Part shown: positions 44,101-57,047 of the stretch, in pieces
Numbering within the stretch: position 1 is the stretch's first letter
Layout: the number at the start of each line of letters is the position of its first letter
Assembly (NCBI GenBank): GCA_014843695.1
Contig: CM026398.1
Span: forward strand, 50,755,459 to 50,819,458
From: Archivesica marissinica
Taxonomy: Eukaryota > Mollusca > Bivalvia > Venerida > Vesicomyidae
Reading direction: 5' to 3'
DNA: 64,000 nucleotides
Position numbers and translations under genes: made by a program
Notes under the pieces: model-generated
Databases searched by the model: none
Told to the model about the DNA's origin: nothing
Seen by the model: only the letters and a program-made list of their open reading frames with translations

Positions 44101-47100
44101 CAACATACACTTCCATTGCGATACCATCCAATGGGATGCATGCAGTACATGCCAGGGCATTGCGATTCATCCAACATACCCGTCCATTGCGACACCATCA
44201 AATGGGATGCATGCAGTACACCAGGGCATTACGATTCATGCAACATTCCCGTCCACTACGACCCCATCCAATAGTGCACATGCAGTACACCAGGGCATTA
44301 CGATTCATGCACCATACCCGTCCATTGCGACACCATCCAATGGGATGCATGCAGTACACCAGGGCATTGCGATTCATGCAACATACCCGTCCATTGCGAC
44401 ACCATCCAATAGGATGCATGCAGTACACCAGGGCATTGCGATTCATGCAACATACCCGTCCATTGCGACACCATCCAATAGGGAACATGCAGTACACCAG
44501 GGCATTACGAGTCATGCACCATACCCGTACATTACGACCCATCCAATGGGACACGTGCAATACACACCAGGGTATTACGATTTATGCAACATACCCGTCC
44601 ATTGCGACACCATCCAATAGTGCACATGCAGTTCACCAGGGTATTACGATTCATGCAACATACCCGTCCATTGCGACACCATCCAATGGGGTACATGCAG
44701 TACACCAGGGCATTACTATTCATGTAACATACTCGTCCATTGCGACACCATCCAATAGGGCACATGCAGTACACCCATGCATTACTATTCATGTAACATA
44801 CTCGTCCATTGCGACACCATCCAATAGTGCACATGCAGTACACCAGGGCATTACGATACATGCAACATACCCGTCCATTGCGACACCATCCTAATGGATG
44901 CATGCAGTACACACCAGTACATTACGATTCATGCAACATACCCGTCCATTGCGACACCATCCAATGGGAATCATGCAGTACACACAAGGGCATTATGATT
45001 CGTGCAACATTCCCGTCCACTACGACCCCATCCAATGGGGTACATGAAGTTCATACCAGGGCATTGCGATTCATGCAACATACACTTCCATTGCGATACC
45101 ATCCAATGGGATGCATGCAGTACATGCCAGGGCATTGCGATTCATCCAACATACCCGTCCATTGCGACACCATCAAATGGGATGCATGCAGTACACCAGG
45201 GCATTACGATTCATGCAACATTCCCGTCCACTACGACCCCATCCAATAGTGCACATGCAGTACACCAGGGCATTACGATTCATGCACCATACCCGTCCAT
45301 TGCGACACCATCCAATGGGATGCATGCAGTACACCAGGGCATTGCGATTCATGCAACATACCCGTCCATTGCGACACCATCCAATAGGATGCATGCAGTA
45401 CACCAGGGCATTGCGATTCATGCAACATACCCGTCCATTGCGACACCATCCAATAGGGAACATGCAGTACACCAGGGCATTACGATTCATGCAACATACC
45501 CGTCTACTGCGACCCCATCCAATAGTGCACATGCAGTACACCAGGGCATTACGATTCATACAACATACCCGTCTATTGCGACACCATCCAATAGTGCACA
45601 TGCAGTACACACATGCATTACTATTCATGCAACATACCAGTCCATTGCGACCCCATCCAATGGGGTACATGCATCACACCAGGGCATTACTATTCATGCA
45701 ACATACTCGTCCATTGCGACACCATCCAATAGAGCACATGCAGTACACCAGGGCATTACGAGTCATGCACCATACCCGTACATTACGACCCATCCAATGG
45801 GACACGTGCAATACACACCAGGGTATTACGATTTATGCAACATACCCGTCCATTGCGACACCATCCAATAGTGCACATGCAGTTCACCAGGGTATTACGA
45901 TTCATGCAACATACCCGTCCATTGCGACACCATCCAATGGGGTACATGCAGTACACCAGGGCATTACTATTCATGTAACATACTCGTCCATTGCGACACC
46001 ATCCAATAGGGCACATGCAGTACACCCATGCATTACTATTCATGTAACATACTCGTCCATTGCGACACCATCCAATAGTGCACATGCAGTACACCAGGGC
46101 TTTACGATACATGCAACATACCCGTCCATTGCGACACCATCCTAATGGATGCATGCAGTACACACCAGTACATTACGATTCATGCAACATACCCGTCCAT
46201 TGCGACACCATCCAATGGGAATCATGCAGTACACACAAGGGCATTATGATTCGTGCAACATACCCATCCATTGCGACAACATCCAATAGTGTATATGCAG
46301 TACACCAGGGCATTACTATTCATGCAATATAACCGTCCATTGCGACACCATCCAACAGTGCACATGCAGTACATCAGGGCATTACGATTCATGCAACATA
46401 CCGTCCATTGCGACACCATCCAATAGTGCACATGCAGTACACCAGGGCACAACGATTTATCCAACATACCTGTCCATTGCGATCTCATCCAATGGGATGC
46501 ATGCAGTACACACCAGGGCATTACGATTCGTGCAACATACCCGTCCATTGCGACACCATCCAATGGGATGCATGCAGTACACCAGGGCATTACGAATCAT
46601 GCAACATAGCCGTCCATTGCGACACCATCCAATGGGGTACATGAAGTACATGCCAGGTCATTGCGATTCATGCAACATACCCGTCCATTGCGACACCATC
46701 CAATGGGATGCATGCAGTACACCAGGGCATTATGATTCATCCAACATACCCGTCCACTGCGACCCCATTCAATAGTGCACATGCACTACACCAGGGCATT
46801 ACGATTCATGCAACATACTAGTCCATTGCGACACCATCCAATGGGGTACATGCAGTACACCAGGGCATTACGATTCATGCAACATACTCGTCCATTGCGA
46901 CACCATCATATAGGGCACATGCAGTACACCCAGGCATTACTATTTATGCAACATACTCGTCCATTGCGACACCATCCAATAGGGCACATGCAGTACATCA
47001 GGGCATTACAAGTCATGCACCATACCCGTCTATTACGACCCATCCAATGGGACACGTGCAATACACACCAGGGTATTACGATTCATGCAACATACCCGTC

Positions 47101-48235
47101 CATTGCGACACCATCCAATAGTGCACATGCAGTATACCAGGGCATTACGATTCATGCAACATACCCGTCCATTACGACACCATCCAATAGTGCACATGCA
47201 GTACACCAGGGTATTACGATTCATGCAACATACCCGTCCATTGCGACACCATCCAATGGGGTACATGAAGTACATGCCAGGGCATTGCGATTCATGCAAC
47301 ATACCAGTCCAGTGCGACACCATCCAATGGGGTAGATGAAGTACATGCCAGGGCATTGCGATTCATTCAACATACACTTCCATTGCGATACCATCCAATG
47401 GGATGCATGCAGTACATGCCAGGGCATTGCGATTCATCCAACATACCCGTCCATTGCGACACCATCCAATAGGGCACATGCAGTACACCCAGGCATTATT
47501 ATTCATGCAACATACTCGTCCATTGCGACACCATCCAATAGGGCACATGTAGTACACCAGGGCATTACGAGTCATGCAACATACCCGTCCATTGCGACAC
47601 CATCCAATAGTGCACATGCAGTACACCTCGGCATTACTATTCATGCAACATATCCGTCCATTGCGACACCATCCAATGGGGTGCATGCAGTACACCAGCG
47701 CATTGCGATTCATGCAACATACTCGTCCATTGCGACACCATCCAATAGGGCACATGCAGTACACCCAGGCATTACTATTCATGCAACATACTCGTCCATT
47801 GCGACACCATCCAATAGGGCACATGCAGTACACACCTGGGCATTACTATTCATGCAACATACCCGTCCATTACGACCCATCCAATGGGACACATGCAGTA
47901 CACACCAGGGCAATGCGATTCATGGAACATACCCGTCCATTGCGACCCCATCCAATGGGATGCATATAGTACACCAGGGCATTGCGATTCATGCAATATA
48001 CCCGTCCATTGCGACCCCATCCAATGAGGCACACACACTACACCAGGGAATTGCGATTCGTGCAACATACTCGTCCATTGCGACACCATCCAATGGGATG
48101 CATATAGTACACCAGGGCACTGCAATTCATGGAACATACCAGACCATTGCGACACCATCCAATGAATTGCAGTGCCCTGGTGTACTATATCCCATTGGCG
48201 ACACATGCAGTACACCCGGGTACTGGGATTGATCC
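41115..48235 (+). repeat. 69-bp satellite array, plus orientation, about 103 copies
   Basis: Head-to-tail units with GGGCATTACGATTCATGCAA, CATACCCGTCCATTGCGACA, CCATCCAATGGGATGCATGC, AGTACACCA. Alternatives at the fourth block (AATAGTGCACATGC, AATAGGGCACATGC, AATGGGGTACATGC) form a small set of unit types. Sixty-nine is 23 codons, so many frames on both strands stay open for 100-850 residues. These are not genes. The last units (48090-48198) reverse direction in a hairpin. Confidence 0.95.
44061..46258 (+). repeat. Higher-order duplication inside the 69-bp array
   Basis: A series of distinctive units (for example TACATGAAGTTCATACCAG at about 44066 and 45041, then GGGAATCATGCAGTACACAC at about 44966 and 46217) occurs twice in the same order. 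The offset is about 975 bases at the start and 1251 at the end. The difference of 276 equals four units, so four extra units were gained inside one copy. Confidence 0.75.
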
Positions 48236-49112
48236 AATACTTTCGTCAATGTATAATTTTCAGAAGTTGACATGTACGGTCCTCTTATTTAAAATGGTTC
48301 CAGCCATTATTCAGAATCTCTCAATAGCTTGAATTGTCCGTAAGTACATGAATTATATGTGAACGTGCTTTACGGTCTCTGTATGACTTTGAGGTCAGGC
48401 TGGCAGGTCAGTGAACGACTTTATCAAAAACACATGTACTTACCGGATTTTTACTGGAACAAAGTGGAATGAACCTCTTGCACTAGACGGGGGAAACCAT
48501 ATATGTTGCAAGTCACTTGTAATATACTGATAACATAAAAAACGGTGCACTTTGATATTTCGCTACAAATTTTATAATTATGGATTTTACTCATCATGCG
48601 TGAAGAAAATAATCCTTCAAACATTGCACTAATTTACCAATATTTCGAACATTTTGATACCAAATTTGCCTATATTGTTTTTTCTAAAGGGATATAAAAA
48701 AAAATATATCTCTAAGACACCGTTTCTTTTTGGTGGCAGTATAGTATGTATTTTGTCTGACTTTAACGCTTAGAAACTTACTTTTCCTTGTTTGTCTTTA
48801 TTTTTCGCATTTAAGTTTGCTTAACCCATTTGATTCTGGATACCGTTCAAACAGTATTTGCAAAGAACATAGAGCAAGATCAGCCGTCATAGAACGTGCC
48901 GTCTGACCAGGCGGCTTTATGCTGTTTGCTATTCAGATGATATTGCTAAGACACTTGGCTATGTAGCAAACAATATAGATCATGATCAGCACGCACCATC
49001 ACGCTGCGGCTGATCTGGGTCTATGTTGTTTGTAAAAGCCTTTAAATGTATCCATAATGAAATTGGTTAATTAAAATTTAAACTTTATTTATTTTACAAC
49101 GATTAGATTATA
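48236..49112. other. Spacer between inverted satellite arms, with MITE
   Basis: Unique AT-rich sequence, then at about 48821-49070 a diverged relative of the fold-back MITE at 2174-2303. It starts TTAACCCATTTGATTCTGGA, has ATTTGCAAAGAACATAGAGC and GCGGCTGATCTGGGTCTATG, and ends near AATTGGTTAA. No gene seen. Confidence 0.6.
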
Positions 49113-49240
49113 CAAATTTATTTTAGCTCGATTGCGAAACAAGTTATTTCAACTTATATAAATCACTCTCGAGACCTCATTCCTGATGGAATTCATCGCC
49201 ATGAATGAGAGAGAAGAGGCAATGTGGAATTTAAATGCTC
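49113..49240 (-). mobile_element. SINE fragment, fourth family (minus strand)
   Basis: TTTATTTTAGCTCGATTGCG to AGAGAGAAGAGGCAATGTGG, as at 23277. It runs straight into the first unit of the inverted satellite arm (AATGCTCTGGTATGTTGC), so the array boundary lies in a SINE. Confidence 0.75.
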
Positions 49241-50726
49241 TGGTATGTTGCATGAATCGTAATGCCCTGGTGTATATTGCACGTGTCCCATTGGATGGGT
49301 CGAAATGGACGGGTATGTTGCATGACTCGTAATGCCCTGGTGTACTGCATGTGCCCTATTGGATGGTGTCGCAATGGACGAGTATGTTGCATGAATAGTA
49401 ATGCCCTGGTGTACTGCATGTACCCCATTGATGGTGTCGCAATGGACTGGTATGTTGCATGAATAGTAATGCCTGGGTGTACTGCATGTGCACTAGTGGA
49501 TGGTGTCGCAATGGACGGGTATGTTGCATGAATAGTAATGCCTGGGTGTACTGCATGTGCACTAGTGGATGGGGTCGCAGTGGACGGGTATGTTGCATGA
49601 ATCGTAATGCCCTGGTGTACTGCATGTGCCCTATTGGATGGTGTCGCAAATGGACGGGTATGTTGCATGAATAGTAATGCCCTGGTGTACTGCATGTGCC
49701 CTATTGGATGATGTCGCAATGGACGGGTATGTTGCATGAATCGCAATGCCCTAGTATACTGCATGCATCCCATTGGATGGGGTCGCAATGGACGGGTATG
49801 TTGCATGAATCGTAATGCCCTGGTGTAATGCATGTGCACTATTGGATGGTGTCGCAATGGACAGGTATGTTGCATGAATCGTAATGCCCTGGTGTACTGC
49901 ATGTGCACTATTGGATGGTGTCGCAATGGACGGGTATGTTGCATGAATCGTAATGCCCTGGTGTACTGCATGTGCACTATTGGATGGTGTCGCAATGGAC
50001 GGGTATGTTGCATGAATCGTAATGCCCTGGTGTACTGCATGTGCACTATTGGATGGTGTCGCAATGGACGGGTATGTTGCATGAATCGTAATGCCCTGGT
50101 GTACTGCATGCATCCCATTGGATTGTGTCGCAATGGACGGGTATGTTGCACGAATCGTAATGCCCTGGTGTGTACTGCATACATCCCATTGGATGGTGTC
50201 GCAATGGACGGGTATGTTGCATGAATCGTAATGCCCTTGTGTACTGCATGCATCCCATTGGATGATGTCGCAATGGCCGGGTATGTGGCATGAATCGTAA
50301 TGCCCTGGTGTGTACTGCATGCATCCCATTGGATGGTGTCGCAATGGACGGGTATGTTGCATGAATCGTAATGCCCTGGTGTGTACTGCATGCATCCCAT
50401 TGGATGGTGTCGCAATGGACGGGTATATTGCATGAATCGTAATGCCCTGGTGTACTGCATGTGCACTATTGGATGGTGTCGCAATGGACGGATATGTTGC
50501 ACAAATCGTCATGCCCTGGTGTGTACTGCATGCATCCCATTGGATGGTGTCGCAATGGACGGGTATGTTGCACGAATCGTAATGCCCTGGTGTGTACTGC
50601 ATGCATCCCATTGGATGGTGTCGCAATGGACGGGTATGTTGCATGAATCGTAATGCCCTGGTGTGTACTGCATGCATCCCATTGGATGGTGTCGCAATGG
50701 ACGGGTATGTTGCACGAATCGTAATG
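49241..50726 (-). repeat. 69-bp satellite array, reverse orientation, part 1 (about 21 copies)
   Basis: Reverse complement of the units at 41115-48235. Rare variants at 50219-50360 (TGTGGCATG, GGCCGGGTATG, GATGATGTCG, CCCTTGTGTAC) mirror 41115-41260 in the same order, so this is an inverted copy of that part and not just the same unit flipped. Confidence 0.93.
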
Positions 50727-51766
50727 CAATGTGTTAGAAACCTTGGGGCAATGCTCGACTCAAGGCTGAACATGGAGCAGCATGTCAACTCTGTCTGCAG
50801 GTCCTGCTATGGCCAAATACGGCAAATCGGTCATATTATAAAATTCCTAACAGCTGATGCAACAAAAACTCTAGTCAACTCATTAGTTACATCACGGTTA
50901 ACTATTGTAATATGCTGCTGACTGGGGTACCAAATACAATTCTGAACAAATTACAGAACGTCCAGAATACAGCAGCGCGCCTAATTACAAAAACGTCCCG
51001 ATACGATCACGTGTCTCCAATCCTGAAGGAGCTCCATTGGCTGCCAATACAATACAGGGTCCAGTACAAGATCCTTACTCTGACCTACAAAGCACTAGAT
51101 CATCAGGCACCGGAGTATATCACTAACCTCATGAGTGTATATCAACCAACACGAAACTTAAGATCAAAGAATAGCTCACTTCGACTCGTGACACCAACAA
51201 ATCGAACAGTAACATACGGAGACAGGAGTTTCGGAACAGCTGCGCCGAAATTATGGAATGCGTTACCACCAGGAATAAGAGACTCTGAGACATTGTGTTT
51301 ATTCAAAAGATCATTGAAAACTCACTTTTTTGTGCAAGCACATGGAGATTAATGTTCGACAATACTCTGGACGTGCATAAAGTGACTGTGTGTATATAAC
51401 ATATTATTAATTATTTTAGATTTGTAACTACATTTATTTAATTTCGGATATACATATTTTTTATCACTGCTAAAATGACTTTTGTTTATCTATGTAAAAT
51501 AGATTTATTTTACTTCATATTGTAATGTTGAAATACTTTTTGTTTTATTATTATGTCCTTTTGTATTTGTTCTTAAACTTTATCTGTAAATTGCAATCAT
51601 TATTTTAAGTATAAGGTCTATCTGTACTTTTACCACTTGACTTCTATTTTTGTACTTTTTATTCTATATGTGTTAATTGTTACATGAACATGTAAAGCGC
51701 TTTTGAACGTATACTTTTTATATGATAAAGGCGCTATATAAATATGGTATAATAATAATAATAATG
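50727..51766 (+). mobile_element. 5'-truncated CR1-like LINE inserted in the satellite
   Basis: The coding part starts with VRNLGAMLDSRLNMEQHVN, then a frameshift near 50900 (one base lost where relatives have RLDYCN), then LLTGVPNTILNKLQNVQNTA, SRYDHVSPILKELHWLPI and PKLWNALPPGIRDSETLCLF to a TAA at about 51350. The 3' end is GGCGCTATATAAATATGGT plus (ATA)n. TAATGC flanks both sides and may be the target duplication. It belongs to the same family as 11701-12547. Confidence 0.85.
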
Positions 51767-54700
51767 CCCTGGTGTGTACTGCATGCATCCCATTGGATGG
51801 TGTCGCAATGGACGGGTATGTTGCATGAATCGTAATGCCCGGGTGTCAGGCATGTGCCCTATTGGATGGTGTCGCAATGGACGGGTATGTTGCATGAATT
51901 GTAATACCCTGGTGTACTGCATGTGCACTATTGGATGGTGTCGCAATGGACGGGTATGTTGCATGAACCGTAATACCCTGGTGTGTATTGCACGTGTCCC
52001 ATTGGATGGGTCGTAATGGACGGGTATGGTGCATGACTCGTAATGCCCTGGTGTACTGCATGTGCCCTATTGGATGGTGTCGCAATGGACGGGTATGTTG
52101 CATGAATAGTAATGCCCTGGTGTACTGCATGTACCCCATTGGATGGTGTCGCAATGGACGGGTATGTTGCATGAATCGTAATGCCCTGGTGTACTACATG
52201 TGCACTATTGGATGGGATCGCAATGGACGGGTATGTTGCAAGAATCGTAATGCCCTGGTGTACTGCATGTGCCATATTGGATGGTGTCGCAATGGACGGG
52301 TATGTTGCATGAATCGCAATGCCCTGGTATACTGCATGCATCCCATTGGATGGGGTCGCAATGGACGGGTATGTTGCATGAATCGTAATCCCCTGGTGTA
52401 CTGCATGTGCACTATTGGATGGGGTCGCAATGGATGGGTATGTTGCATGAATCGCAATGCCCTGGTATACTGCATGCATCCCATTGGATGGTGTCGAAAT
52501 GGACGGGTTTGTTGCATGAATAGTAATGCCCTGGTGTACTGCATGTGCACTATTGGATGGTGTCGCAATGGACGGGTATGTTGCATGAATCGTAATGCCC
52601 TGGTGTGTACTGCATGCATACCATTGGATGGTGTCGCAATGGACGGGTATGTTGGATGAATCGCAATACCCTGGCATGTAATGCATGCATCCCATTGGAT
52701 GGTATCGCAATGGAAGGGTATGTTGCATGAATCGTAATGCCCTGGTGTACTGCATGTGCACTATTGGATGGTGTCGCAATGGACGGGTATATTGCATGAA
52801 TCGTAATTTCCTTGTGTACTGCATGTGCACTATTGGATGGTGTCGCAATGGACGGGTGTGTTGCATGAATCTCAATGCGCTGGTGTACTGCATGCACCCC
52901 ATTGAATGGTGTCGCAATGGACTGGTATGTTGCATGAATAGTAATGCCTGGGTGTACTGCATGTGCACTATTGGATGGTGTCGCAATGGATGGGTATGTT
53001 GCATGAATAGTAATGCCCTGGTGTACTGCATGTGCACTATTGGATGGTGTCGCAATGGACGGGTATGTTGCATGAATCGTAATGCCCTGGTGTGTACTGC
53101 ATGCATCGTATTGGATGGTGTCACAATGGACGGGTATGTTGCATGAATCGTAATACCCTGGCATGTACTGCAGGCATCCCATTGGATGGTGTCGCAATGG
53201 ACGGGTATGTTGTATGAATCGTAATACCCTGGTGTGTACTGCATGTGCACTATTGGATGGTGTCGCAATGGACGGGTATGTTGCATGAATCGTAATACCC
53301 TGGTGTGTACTGCATGTGCACTATTGGATGGTGTCGCAATGGACGGGTATGTTGTATGAATCGTAATGCCCTGGTGTGTACTACATGTGCACTATTGGAT
53401 GGTGTCGCAATGGACGGGTATGTTGCATGAATCGTAATGCCCTGGTGTACTGCATGTGTCACATTGGATGAGGTCGCAATGGACGTGTATGTTGTATGAT
53501 TCGTAATGCCCGGGTGTACTGTATGTGTCACATTGGATGAGGTTGCAATGGACGGGTATGTTGTATGAATCGTAATGCCCTGGTGTTTACTGAATGTGTC
53601 ACATTGAATGGTGTCGCAATGGACGTGTATGTTGTATGAATCGTAATATCCTGGTGTGTACTGCATGTGTCACATTGGATGATGTCGCAATGGACGGGTA
53701 TGTTGCATGCATCGCCATGCCCGGGTGTACTGTATGTTCTGGTATGTTGCATGAATCGTAATGCCCTGGTGTACTGCATGTGCACTATTGGATGGGGTCG
53801 CAATGGACGGGTATGTTGAACGAATCGTAATGCCCTGGTGTACTGCATGTGCACTATTGGATGTGGTCGCAGTGGACGGGTATGTTGCACGAATGGTAAT
53901 GCCCTGGTGTGTACTGCATGCATCCCATTGGATGGTGTCGCAATGGACGGGTATGTTGCATGAATCGTAATGCCCGGGTGTGTACTGCATGCATCCCATT
54001 GGATGGTGTCGCAATGGACGGGTATGTTGCATGAATCGTAATGCCCTGGTGTGTACTGCATTCATCCCATTGGATGGTGTCGCAATGGACGGGTATGTTG
54101 CATGAATCGTAATGCCCTGGTGTGTACTGCATGCATCCCATTGGATGGTGTCGCAATGGACGGGTATGTTGGATGAATCGCAATACCCTGGCATGTAATG
54201 CATGCATCCCATTGGATGGTATCGCAATGGAAGGGTATGTTGCATTAATCGTAATTTCCTGGTGTACTGCATGTGCACTATTGGATGGTGTCGCAATGGA
54301 CGGGTGTGTTGCATGAATCTCAATGCGCTGGTGTACAGCATGCACCCCATTGGATGGTGTCGCAATGGACTGGTATGTTGCATGAATAGTAATGCCTGGG
54401 TGTACTGCATGTGCCCTATTGGATGGTGTCGCAATGGACGAGTATGTTGCATGAATAGTAATGCCCTGGTGTACTGCATGTACCCCATTGGATGGTGTCG
54501 CAATGGACTGGTATGTTGCATGAATAGTAATGCCTGGGTGTATTGCATGTGCACTATTGGATGGTGTCGCAATGGATGGGTATGTTGCATGAATAGTAAT
54601 GCCCTGGTGTACTGCATGTGCACTATTGGATGGTGTCGCAATGGACGGGTATGTTGCATGAATCGTAATGCCCTGGTGTGTACTGCATGCATCGTATTGG

Positions 54701-56015
54701 ATGGTGACGCAATGGACGGGTATGTTGCATGAATCGTAATACCCTGGCATGTACTGCAGGCATCCCATTGGATGGTGTCGCAATGGACGGGTATGTGGTA
54801 TGAATCGTAATACCCTGGTGTGTACTGCATGTGCACTATTGGATGGTGTCGCAATGGACGGGTATGTTGCATGAATCGTAATACCCTGGTGTGTACTGCA
54901 TGTGCACTATTGGATGGTGTCGCAATGGACGGGTATGTTGTATGAATCGTAATGCCCTGGTGTGTACTGCATGTGCACTATTGGATGGTGTCGCAATGGA
55001 CGGGTATGTTGCATGAATCGTAATGCCCTGGTGTACTGCATGTGTCACATTGGATGAGGTCGCAATGGACGTGTATGTTGTATGATTCGTAATGCCCGGG
55101 TGTACTGTATGTGTCACATTGGATGAGGTTGCAATGGACGGGTATGTTGTATGAATCGACATGCCCTGGTGTTTACTGAATGTGTCACATTGAATGGTGT
55201 CGCAATGGACATGTATGTTGTATGAATCGTAATACCCTGGTGTGTACTGCATGTGTCACATTGGATGGTGTCGCAATGGACGGGTATGTTGCATGCATCG
55301 CCATGCCCGGGTGTACTGTATGTTCTGGTATGTTGCATGAATCGTAATGCCTGGGTGTACTGCATGTGCCCTATTGGATGGTGTCGCAATGGACGGGTAT
55401 GTTGCATGAATCGTAATGCCCTGGTGTGTACTGCATGTGCCCTATTGGATGGTGTCGCAATGGACGGGTATGTTGCATGAATCGTAATGCCCGGGTGTAC
55501 TGTATGTTCTGGTATGTTGCATGCATCGTAATTCCCTGGTGTGTACGGCATGTGCCCCCATTGGATGGGGTCGCAATGGACGGGTATATTACATGAATCG
55601 CAATGCCCTTGGTGTGTACTGCATGTGTTCCATTGGATGGGGTCGCAATGGACGGGTATGATGTATGAATCGCAATGCCCTGGTGTGTACTGCATGTGTT
55701 CCATTGGATGGGGTCGCAATGGACAGGTATGATGTATGAATCGCAATGCCCTGGTGTGTACTGCATGTGCCCTATTGAATGGTGTCACAATGGACAGGTA
55801 TGTTGCATGAATCGTAATGCTCTGTTGTGTACTGCATGTGCCCCCACTGGATGGGATCGCAATAGAGAGGTATGTTGCATGTATAGCAATGCCCTGGTGT
55901 GTACTGCAGGCATCCCGTTGGATGGTGTCGCAATGGACGGGTTTAATGCATGAATCGCAATGCCCGGATGTACGACATGTGTCGTATTGGATAACGGATG
56001 TGTTGCATGAATCGT
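51767..56015 (-). repeat. 69-bp satellite array, reverse orientation, part 2 (about 61 copies)
   Basis: Continuation of the reverse-orientation arm after the LINE. It contains its own higher-order duplication: a unit series near 52650-53730 recurs near 54165-55325 (for example GGCATGTAATGCATGCATCC). Units become more diverged toward 56015. Confidence 0.93.
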
Positions 56016-56127
56016 AGTCCATACGTTCGTATCGGTTGCCTAATTCCCCACCATATCTGTTGAATACTGTATATTTCTATATGGAAGCTACATAACTATA
56101 TTCATTGTCTGAGGTTTCCTATCCAAT

Positions 56128-56300
56128 TCATCGTTGCCTCTCTCTCCCCCTCTCTCTCTCCCCCTCTCTCTCTACCCTGTCTCTCTCGCCGCGCTCTCTC
56201 TTATGGCGATGGATTCCATTATAAATTAGGTCTCGAGTGTGATTAATATAAGTTGTAAGAACTTGTTTCGCAAGCAAGCTACACTAAATGTTAATAAACT
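56128..56300 (+). mobile_element. SINE fragment (fourth family) with internal (CT)n expansion
   Basis: TTCATCGTTGCCTCTCTC.. then a CT/CCCT microsatellite (about 56136-56200), then GGCGATGGATTCCATTATAA, GAGTGTGATTAATATAAG and CGCAAGCAAGCTACACTAAA. In sister copies the same place holds only CCTCTTCTCTCTT, so the microsatellite grew inside the SINE. Confidence 0.75.
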
Positions 56301-56432
56301 GCCTATCCAATATGTTCCGTTGGAAGTGTCGACGTTTATAGCAGTATTGTTTATCATAGCCTGACTAACTATTGTCTAGTTTTCCACATGACACTCGGTG
56401 GTGTGCTTAGTTAAGCTTTGCGATCCTGGAGG

Positions 56433-56520
56433 CCCCAATGACCGAGTGAGTAAGGTCGCTGATTTCAAATAATTTGCCCTCATCGCCATAGGTTCGAATC
56501 CTACTGGGGGTGTCGAATTC
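56433..56520 (+). mobile_element. tRNA-like SINE head (fifth type)
   Basis: CCCCAATGACCGAGTGAGTA (A-box-like) and CATAGGTTCGAATCCTACTG (B box). Downstream GAACTGGCTTACGGTAGGTC resembles TAACTGGCTTATGGAAGGTC at 8258. Too poor for a functional tRNA. Confidence 0.6.
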
Positions 56521-57047
56521 TTGTATGCGATAAAGCTATCGAACTGGCTTACGGTAGGTCAATAATAGTGATCACACACGCGTACTGAGTCTTCCACCAT
56601 CAATAACAGCGGAACAGTCGCAATAATCACTAAGCATTTGGGCCGATGCTAAACTCTAAAATATATGCCTAGTCATGTAATTGAACTCGTACTAACTCGA
56701 CCAAGAGGTCATACATGTATAAGCACTTGACCCACAAAATTGACGAACATGGAACGACACAAGCTTATAGACACATGGTAAGAGAGCTATATCTAGACTA
56801 TACATGTACTAATAACTTTTATAAATTCTCGAATTTGCAGAGGTCTGCAGGTTTTCAAGCATCCCATTAGGCAAATTACGTCCCCATAAGTCCGATTTTG
56901 TTGACACTCTTAAGCGGCTATATAAAGCAGACTTTGATTCGCTCTGATGTAGAAACCGATCAGGTGGAGCTGGAGTAACTAGTAATTATTTTTACTTGGA
57001 CTCCAAAATCTGTGATTGAGTAAGTACGTTTATTCTTTTTGTAATTC
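56521..57047. other. Non-coding stretch
   Basis: No supported gene or repeat. TATATAAAGC near 56920 is TATA-like but has no gene behind it. Confidence 0.4.

Noticed and set aside
41115..56015. CRISPR-like array or other spaced-repeat system
   Set aside because: Units are contiguous 69-bp satellites with no unique spacers, in a clearly eukaryotic context.
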